A DNA stretch of 64,000 bases from Pyxicephalus adspersus (lineage: Eukaryota; Chordata; Amphibia; Anura; Pyxicephalidae): assembly GCF_032062135.1 (NCBI RefSeq), contig NC_092861.1:124255250-124319249 (forward strand). Direction: 5' to 3'. Shown one piece after another: positions 57,751 through 64,000 of the stretch; position 1 is the first letter of the stretch, and each line of letters starts with the position of its first letter. The notes under the pieces are model-generated. The model was not told the DNA's origin. It worked only from the letters and a program-made list of their open reading frames with translations, and did not search any database. Made by a program: the position numbers and the translations under genes.

Positions 57751-58482
57751 CAGTTGATATAAACATTGTACACACCCCTGTTAACTTGTCAGATTTTTGT
57801 GATATAAACAATTAGACAACAGTAAATCATTTCAAAACTTTTCCCAGCACGGTGATGACATTATCATGCATTTGGGTTGCTTTTCTACATCTGGAACAGG
57901 GGCTGTAGACAAAGTGGAAAGAATAATGAACAGTTCCAAATACCAGTCATTTGTGGTCCAAAATCTTCAGGGGTGTGCTAGAAAGCTGACCTTTCAACAG
58001 GAGAATAACCCCAAGCATACATCCAAATCAACAAAAGAATATCTTCATCAGAAGAAAATACAATTTTGTAATGACAAAGCCAGAATCCAGACCTAAATCC
58101 AACAGAAACTTTATGGGGTGACCTGAAAAGGGCTGTGTGTAAAAGACAATCTGACAGATTTGGAGCGCTTTTGCAAGGAAGAGTGGACAAATATTGCTAA
58201 ATCCTAGATGTGCCATTCTGATAGATTTCTACCCAAGAAGACTGAATACTGTAATTAAATCAAAAGATGCTAAAACAAAGTTTTAGTTTACGGGTATACA
58301 AACTTATGCAACCAGCTCATATGTTTTTTTTTTTAATTTTATTTTTTCCCCAACAGATTTGTTTGTTTTTCAATTGAATTGTACAGGTTATAGGTCACAT
58401 TAAATGATTTATTGAGGTTCTATTTTTTTACATTATGAAAACCTAGCATTTTAACGGGTGTGTACAGTTTTTATATCCACTG
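57751..58482 (+). mobile_element. Tc1-like transposon, internally deleted, C-terminal transposase remnant
   Basis: Left end cagttgatataaacattgta and right end inverted tacagtggatataaaaactg, with TA after the right end (58483-58484). The open part (about 57840-58100) reads FSTSGTGAVDKVERIMNSSK, then FQQENNPKHTSKSTKEYL. Past a frame change, traces of the PDLNPTE-type and LWGDLKRA motifs appear near 58095-58130. The first catalytic Asp region and the DNA-binding half are deleted. Confidence 0.8.
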
Positions 58483-59404
58483 TACAGAAGTAACTATGGA
58501 TCCCAACTGTATTTAATGACTCCACTTGCAATATATCTTCTTCAGGGGTAGCTTTGTAAAATTTCTAAATCATGTTCGGTTTTAAAAAATATGGAAGTGA
58601 TGGTATATTGGCCTGGACTTTGGGTAAGAATATATAGTTAAATATAATTTTGGAGTTAAAACCTTATGAGGTGGCATATTTCAGATTTATGTAAACCTGA
58701 ACACTTTCTCTGGACCAGTGTGACCGCATCGGTGCCTATGCAGCCCATGGCTAATCAACAAAATGGTAGGAAAGTAAGTTCCATTACCTAGAAGTACCAG
58801 ATATATCTCTAGCTCTTGCACACAGATTGGTGCATGGGCAAACACAGGTTTACTTTAAATCCTGTATTGAAAAAAATGAAATGTTTCTTGGTTAGTGATC
58901 ACTTTGCTCTCAAATGTTTTTTTTTCTGTCCCAGTGCTTCCTGTTTTATTTAGATCACCATGAATTCGATTTGCAGTGACTCATTCAGCTTCCACAATTC
59001 GCCTGTGTGGTCGACAGCAGGAATGAAAAAGCATACAGAGAAACGAGAACAAGCACAGGGTTGAAAGACCTCTCCATGAACACTGACATATTTTACGTGC
59101 GTGGAAAGATCTGGAAGCTTTGGCAGCAGAACAAGCTTTGCTGTACAGTTGGACTGGTTATTCTGAGAAAACAATTTTCACATTCACTACACTGACAGGG
59201 CTGTTTGGATTTGCTCTGTGTTTGTGCCAGTTGACAGGAACTAAATCAAAATAAATAAAAAACATCTAGGTCCAGTAGCCGGGTGACTTTTCATCATTTT
59301 TACTTAAAAATAAATTGCTGCCATTTTTGTCTAGCTGTACAGCTAAGCAGGGCTGGATTTTAGCATAGTCACCATGGGCTGTAGCCTAGGACGGCAGGAC
59401 TCAT

Positions 59405-59568
59405 CCGTAAATCAGAAAAATTTGATTCACACTTTCATCAGTGAAGCTGGTTGAAGCTACTATTTGTTCGCAAAAGTTTTCAATCCTGGACCAGATCCTC
59501 CAGGTTTGCTGGATCACCCAGCTTCACCTATGAAAATCTTGGAGAGCTTTAGTAAAACAGGCCCAGTG
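59405..59568. mobile_element. palindromic fold-back MITE, family C copy 5 (degenerate)
   Basis: actttcatcagtgaagctgg and ctggatcacccagcttcacc arms, ending ggagagctttagtaaaacag gccc. The left tip is decayed. Confidence 0.65.
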
Positions 59569-59629
59569 TTAGGAGACAATCATCTAGGCAGCGATCCTGT
59601 ACTGTTCGCCGCCGCAGTACAACACACTG

Positions 59630-59848
59630 GGCCTGATTTATGAAAGCTCCCAAAGGCTGGAGAGAATACACTTTTAGAAGTGAAGCTGGGTGGTCCAGAA
59701 AACATGGAATGGATTTAAAAAATCATTTGCTATTTGCTAGCAAACATTTTGAATCCTGGACCAGATCCATTCCAGGTTTGCTGGATCACCCTGCTTCACT
59801 TCTGAAAGTGTATTCTCACCAGCCTTGGAGAGCTTTCATAAATTAGGG
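59630..59848. mobile_element. palindromic fold-back MITE, family C copy 6
   Basis: Starts ggcctgatttatgaaagctc and ends gagctttcataaattagggcc, with arms gaagctgggtggtccag and gctggatcaccctgcttc. actg stands next to both tips. Nearly the full length is self-complementary. Confidence 0.8.
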
Positions 59849-59929
59849 CCACTGTGCTTATTCTTTTGGATGAGAATGGTCCCTCCGCATCCCCTGCTCT
59901 GAGCAGCTGAAGGGGATTGTGCTGAGACT

Positions 59930-59995
59930 AATGAGCGCCGTGTAATATGTTGGCGCTATATAAATCCTGTTTTTAATAATTCTAATAATAATTCC
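59930..59995 (+). mobile_element. L2-like LINE 3' tail
   Basis: gagcgccgtgtaatatgttg, gcgctatataaatcctgttt and a ttaataattctaataataat tail. Confidence 0.7.
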
Positions 59996-59999
59996 TGAT

Positions 60000-60490
60000 T
60001 CAGTCCATTGGCTGCTGGGGCTTTTTTAGCCTTTCTGCTCTCATTGCTTTATGCCTGTTGTAGCGTTAGCTCGGCTAATCTGTGCTGGAGTAAATTTCGT
60101 GTCATTTACTGTTGCCCACCTTGCCTGTTTTTGTTGTTTGTTCTCAACCTGGACCAACATTTTACCTGTGACCCCGACTCTGCTTGTGTCTACTCCTTCT
60201 GTACTTCGTCTGGTGGGCTGATTTGCTTGTGTATGACCTTGGCTTATACTGTGGATTGCCTTGTAGTACTTGTATCGCATGTCTGTGGGCCCCTGGTCCT
60301 CTGCTGGCCTATCCCCAGAAGCCATCCCTTGCGCCTTAAGTCCTGGGGTCAACCATGTGCTGGTAGATGCAACCAGTCTCCCAAGGCTGACCGGGGGCTT
60401 GCTAAAGGCAAAGACTGCGGCGTTAGTTTGGGGCATTGGTGTCTGGTGAGTACTAGTCTAAGTATCTGAATCTGCACTCACCATTTTTGC
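60000..60490 (+). repeat. unclassified GC-richer dispersed repeat
   Basis: A 490-bp block richer in GC than its flanks, with a 153-codon open frame (60008-60469) that is Cys-rich and low in charged residues. It contains gaccttggcttatactgtgg, tgtgggcccctggtcctctg and ggcttgctaaaggcaaagac, wording I associate with dispersed frog repeats (possibly LTR-derived), but no protein motif is present. I treat it as repeat DNA and not a gene. Confidence 0.4.
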
Positions 60491-60515
60491 CATGCATGTA
60501 GCAAACCTGCTACAT

Positions 60516-61136
60516 CAGTGTTACTACATCTTTTTACATAGGGGAACCCCTTAAGATAACTTTAAGGTCTCAGGGAACCCCTACTATAATTACTATACAC
60601 AGTACAGGTAGTCCCCAGGTTACATATATGAGATAGGGGCTGTAGGTTTGTTCTGAAGTTTAATTTGTATGCAAGTCAGAACAGGTTCATTATTTTAATA
60701 AGTGCAGTTAGCTCAGATGTTTGTCTCAACATATTATTAGGCAGCATGGTGTTGGTTACTGTAAAAAAAATCCTTACTGTGAGCTAATCACAAACAAAGC
60801 AGAAAAAAAAATCTTTATGGAGCCTAGACATTCATTAACTTCTGGAGCAAGCTGTGCTTTGATATGCAAAAAAGACAGAACTGCAGAGTTTGTCTTGGTC
60901 ACTAAAGAGTTACAACCAAAAGATTCCTTCTGCAAGCCATGCGAACTGTATGTTGGATGTCCTTAACTCGAGGACTACCTGTATATTAGTGTGTAGGTCA
61001 GTAGTAAGAATGCCTCTTACATTGCTGGCGCAGGGGAAAGAATGCCACCCTTACAGGTAGCTAAAACGATCATTGGTGTTAGTAAATGAGGGTCACAAAC
61101 TGCTCATTGCTCGAGGAACCCTGGTTGAGAAACACT
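60516..61136. mobile_element. family F repeat interrupted by a family D MITE
   Basis: Left end cagtgttactacatcttttt ... ataggggaaccccttaag, right end gctcattgctcgaggaaccc tggttgagaaacact. The two are broken apart by the Tigger-like element at 60605-60981. Removing the insert restores a family F element of about 240 bp. Confidence 0.7.
60605..60981. mobile_element. Tigger-like MITE, family D, complete and nested
   Basis: 377 bp with TA at 60603-60604 and 60982-60983. Starts CAGGTAGTCCCCAGGTTAC and ends, inverted, CAGGTAGTCCTCGAGTTAAG. Orientation of the interior (cttctggagcaagctgtgct) is opposite to the copy at 18961-19410. Confidence 0.85.
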
Positions 61137-61319
61137 AATCTACCTATTCCAGGTCAGGGGCTCCAAAAGTTTAGTTGTTGGATGATAAAATCACTAAACA
61201 AGAAGCATTTTCAGGACAACGATGACCTGCTTATTCCTTATAGTGCAGCTTTATCTCTTTCTTTATGAAATTTTTCATCTGTTTAATCCCTATTTAAAAT
61301 ATTGTTTTTTTACTGCATT

Positions 61320-61500
61320 TCCATGACAACACACTGTCATAAAACATTAAGATATACATTAGCTAAATTGTGCACTTTAATGACAGCGAACACAAAAAAG
61401 CCATTAATGAGCTTTTCACAGTCCTGTAATTTCATCTGAGGAAAATTCTTAATATTTAATGTGTGGTATTCACCATGCTCAGTCTAATCCCTAGGATTTC
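61320..61500. other. candidate conserved non-coding element
   Basis: Repeat-free block with TAATGA/TTAATG-type homeodomain cores (ctttaatgacagcgaacac, gccattaatgagcttttcac) and low CpG decay. Inference from composition only. Confidence 0.3.
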
Positions 61501-61644
61501 TCTGTAGATAAATATTAGTAATAATATATTATGAACAATTATAAAATAGCTAAAGTTTACAAAAACTGGCCAACATGAAAAACACCGAACAAATAAATAA
61601 TTGATATGCTATTAAAAGTGTATATGTGTTGTTGTATATCCAGA

Positions 61645-62060
61645 ATAATACAGGACGGCGCCGGGGGGGTCAAGGGATTTGTGGAAGTAAAGGTGAGTTT
61701 TTTTTTTTTTTTTTAGTTTAGTTTAATTCCGCTTTAATTACTAGTTTTCGTCTCCTATTACATCTCAGTGCTTCTGATATCCTGCAGCCTCTTTACATCC
61801 ATTTGCTGTGTATCTGCATGTACTCCAGCAAATGGCTACATGGAATTTCTGATCCTGAACAAGCCTGAAGAAGGAATGCTGAAAGGATCAGTTGTATTCT
61901 CCTTTAGAATCTTCTTCCTTCTTCTCTGCCTAACTCTGATCTTTGGCTATTATGATTGGCTGGGCCAAAATGATATAATTCCTGTGCAGACGTGCAGAAG
62001 ATCATTCAGTACCAGGAGCTCTAGGGGAAGCCAATAAGTACCAGGTCCAATGGAGTGGTA
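61645..62060. mobile_element. TTAA-type MITE end plus reversed family A-like sequence
   Basis: 61645-61733 ends in gtttaattccgctttaa, a TTAA-family terminus. 61760-62060 contains attatgattggctgggccaa, which is the inverse of the ccagccaatca block of family A. The join and exact limits are unclear. Confidence 0.45.
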
Positions 62061-62390
62061 AGGAATCTAAGAATGCTTATTGCAGGAGGGATATTGGCTT
62101 TCCATTCTAACATGAAAACTTGTTTATGATGTATTAGTGAGCTCATTTAAATATGCCTAAAAGAAAGAGTTCAGATAGATCACATAGGTTACCCCGTCAT
62201 GAAGTCCAGAAATGAACCCGTGACCCAAGTTGTAGCTGACCTGGCTTTTCGAGTATGGGTGCATTATATGACTGGGTAAAAAATATAACAAAGCTCATGG
62301 CAGACAAGCCTGTTTACCTATATGTAATTCAGCTGCTTAAGTGAAGCTTATTGTTAAAAATGGAAACCTACTCGATAAAGTTCTTTGAGT

Positions 62391-62589
62391 TATTGAGCCG
62401 GGTTAATTAGCTCTACAAGACTGAAGAAGATAAGGTGAACCTGGGTGGTCCAGCAAACCTGAAATGGATTTCCTAAAATATTTGCTATTACTTGGCAAAT
62501 GTTTTCAATCCTGGTTTGCTAAATTTACCCAGGTTCACCCATGATAGTCTATCTTCTCCAGTCTTGGAGAGCTTTGATAAATCAGGCCC
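62391..62589. mobile_element. palindromic fold-back MITE, family C copy 7
   Basis: gagccgggttaattagctct to gagctttgataaatcaggccc, with arms gaacctgggtggtccagcaa and tttacccaggttcaccc. Its arms are closest to copy 1 (tctatcttctcc), suggesting a subfamily. Confidence 0.75.
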
Positions 62590-64000
62590 ATGTTGAAGTT
62601 GCATTCGACTGCACCCCGCCATATTCATTTTTCTCCCAGCACACAAATATATAGTAGTTTTAAGGTGAATGTGCGGTGACGATCTCCAGAGATCTGTTGT
62701 GAAAGTGCCAATTTCTTGAGAAAGTTTGGACTATTAACCTGAGAGCCAGATTTTTCCTACCTGACCAAGCTATTTATCTTTCCCAGTGTGGTTCTTTAGG
62801 GTCCCATTTCATAGGTGTCCAAAGACAACCAACATCTTTTTAGATTTGTATAAACATATTTTTTACTCATATTTTCTTATTTAACTTTGAATAAAATAGT
62901 TTAATGCCTTTTAACCTGCTGATTGAAATTCTGCCTTTAAGGATTTTTCTATTTTGTAGGCCAGATACCAATTCATTTGAGTTACATGTTGTGGATGCAC
63001 ACCCTGAAGCTACCCTAAATTCAACAAAATCTTTCCAGCCTGCATGGCCTATTTTCATCTTTGATGTCCAGCTCGTGGGAATAACACCATTCATGATATG
63101 CTCAAGGGTCTTAAATAAACACCCTACCTAGAGCTACAAATCCTGTAATACAGGATCGCTAATTAGAGAAATTTAACCCCAGGAGATTGGTAACCAAAAT
63201 GATCTGTCTGGTCTTATTTCTCATAAAATCTACACTCCAGAGACAATCCAGAGACCTAGTTAGGCACAAGTAGTTCTCAAACTAGGAGCTGAATATGCAG
63301 CAAGTTTCAAAACTAGGAAAGAGAAGAAAAAAAGAAACTACATTTCTGAAAAATATTTCAAGTTTTCAATTTTCCCAAGTTTTATTAATAAAAAATCTGA
63401 AAACAAGAAATCTTGTGAACTTTTTAAAAACTTTATTTTTTTAAATATTGCTAAGGGCTCATTTACATTATACCAAATTGTTGCATTTTACTGAATGTGC
63501 TGCATGCTTAATTTTTGTGAAGCGCACCACACAGCACCAACAACGCATGGCAACCCATCACCCTAATTTATGTGCTGTGTGTTGCCTCATGGTAGTTTCT
63601 CTTCACATTTCTGCATGCAAGAGTAGACATGTGGCTGTATCATCACTTGACTGTGGCTTTAGATAGATAACTGTTGTTTTACACATTTTATGTTGACTCT
63701 TTATAAGTGACATCACTTTACCTTGCTTCCAACATTTTTTGGCCACTCACATATCTGCAAAAGGGAGCACCATTTCTTCTGCAAAATAAAGCCTTTACTT
63801 CTCTGGGTGGTGTCGATTCTCATAAATAGGCAGTCACAAGGTACTTGGGCATGTCACATCTCACTCCTCATTGATGTCATTACAAATAACTCAAGGCTCA
63901 CTGGTGGGAAATTGTTTTAGCTGGCAAAGTAGTTGTGTTTCTGTCCAGCCTTCCAGCGATTTACCTTCAGATAAAGAATACAGTGGTGTCCTCACTCTAC

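Larger units (their letters stand above)
27103..64000 (+). other. COMMD1: COMMD1 intron 2 (first 36.9 kb)
   Basis: Starts GTAAGC after exon 2 and is still open at the right edge. I looked for the conserved end of COMMD1 (FLCLEFDE...VN-type sequence) on the plus strand and did not find it. Stretches without a gene or a repeat I can name: 27103-28280 (with a repeat-like motif near 27580), 29470-30290, 30900-33410, 33700-36160, 36490-37170, 38140-39580 in part, 40210-41470, 41620-42690, 42860-44860, 45340-47480, 47750-48520, 48950-51200, 56480-57370, 58490-59400 and 62600-64000. Confidence 0.85.

Noticed and set aside
60008..60469. 153-codon frame as a secreted Cys-rich protein gene
   Set aside because: It has a signal-like start, but the sequence looks like dispersed repeat DNA between two mobile elements and has no recognisable domain.
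62904..63131. 75-codon frame after a ttttgtag acceptor-like site, considered as COMMD1 exon 3
   Set aside because: The residues (for example FELHVVDAHPEATL) do not match the conserved COMMD1 C-terminus and there is no matching stop position.
1..64000. tRNA, snRNA and rRNA genes
   Set aside because: Looked for typical internal promoter boxes and conserved ends; none convincing.

Overview
The window is vertebrate nuclear DNA: AT-rich and intron-dominated, with few short exons, two assembly gaps (508-1475 and 2535-3088) and dense interspersed DNA transposons. The repeat content points to an anuran amphibian: decayed Tc1/mariner copies, TTAA-flanked MITEs, hAT and Harbinger-like MITEs, an L1-type LINE ending in an ATTGA-type tail, and L2-like tails ending in the gcgctatataaat motif. 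That assignment is an inference; the two genes alone only say vertebrate.

There are two real protein-coding genes, head to head. CCT4 (delta subunit of the TRiC/CCT chaperonin) lies on the minus strand at the left edge. Its first three coding exons are visible (3158-3293, 383-435, 209-298) and the rest is off the left end. COMMD1 (copper homeostasis, NF-kB and endosomal sorting factor) lies on the plus strand. Exon 1 (3625-3798) and exon 2 (26818-27102) encode 153 residues of a protein of about 190, and the last exon is not in the window. The 331 bp between the two start codons is a compact TATA-less bidirectional promoter with a perfect three-unit heat-shock element, CACGTG boxes, a CRE-like site, a CCAAT box and a YY1-like site. 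The CCT4-COMMD1 divergent pair is a known conserved vertebrate arrangement.

Region by region: 1-3157 is CCT4 introns and exons with two gaps. 3294-3624 is the shared promoter. 3799-26817 is COMMD1 intron 1 (23 kb), holding three Tc1 fossils or fragments, a local duplication around a minisatellite-bearing MITE, TTAA MITEs, Tigger-like MITEs and palindromic fold-back repeats. 27103-64000 is the first 36.9 kb of COMMD1 intron 2. It holds a structurally complete but mutated L1 (51219-56455, 16-bp target-site duplication), a TA-flanked MITE with a GC-rich hairpin core, a Harbinger MITE, hAT MITEs, fold-back elements and another internally deleted Tc1.

No RNA gene, CRISPR array or prokaryotic-type system was seen. 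The most useful leads are the heat-shock element in the shared promoter, the MITE family with an expanding internal minisatellite, the fold-back repeats that could make long hairpins in the COMMD1 pre-mRNA, and several repeat-poor TAATTA-rich stretches that look like candidate conserved enhancers. None amounts to a clearly new biological system.
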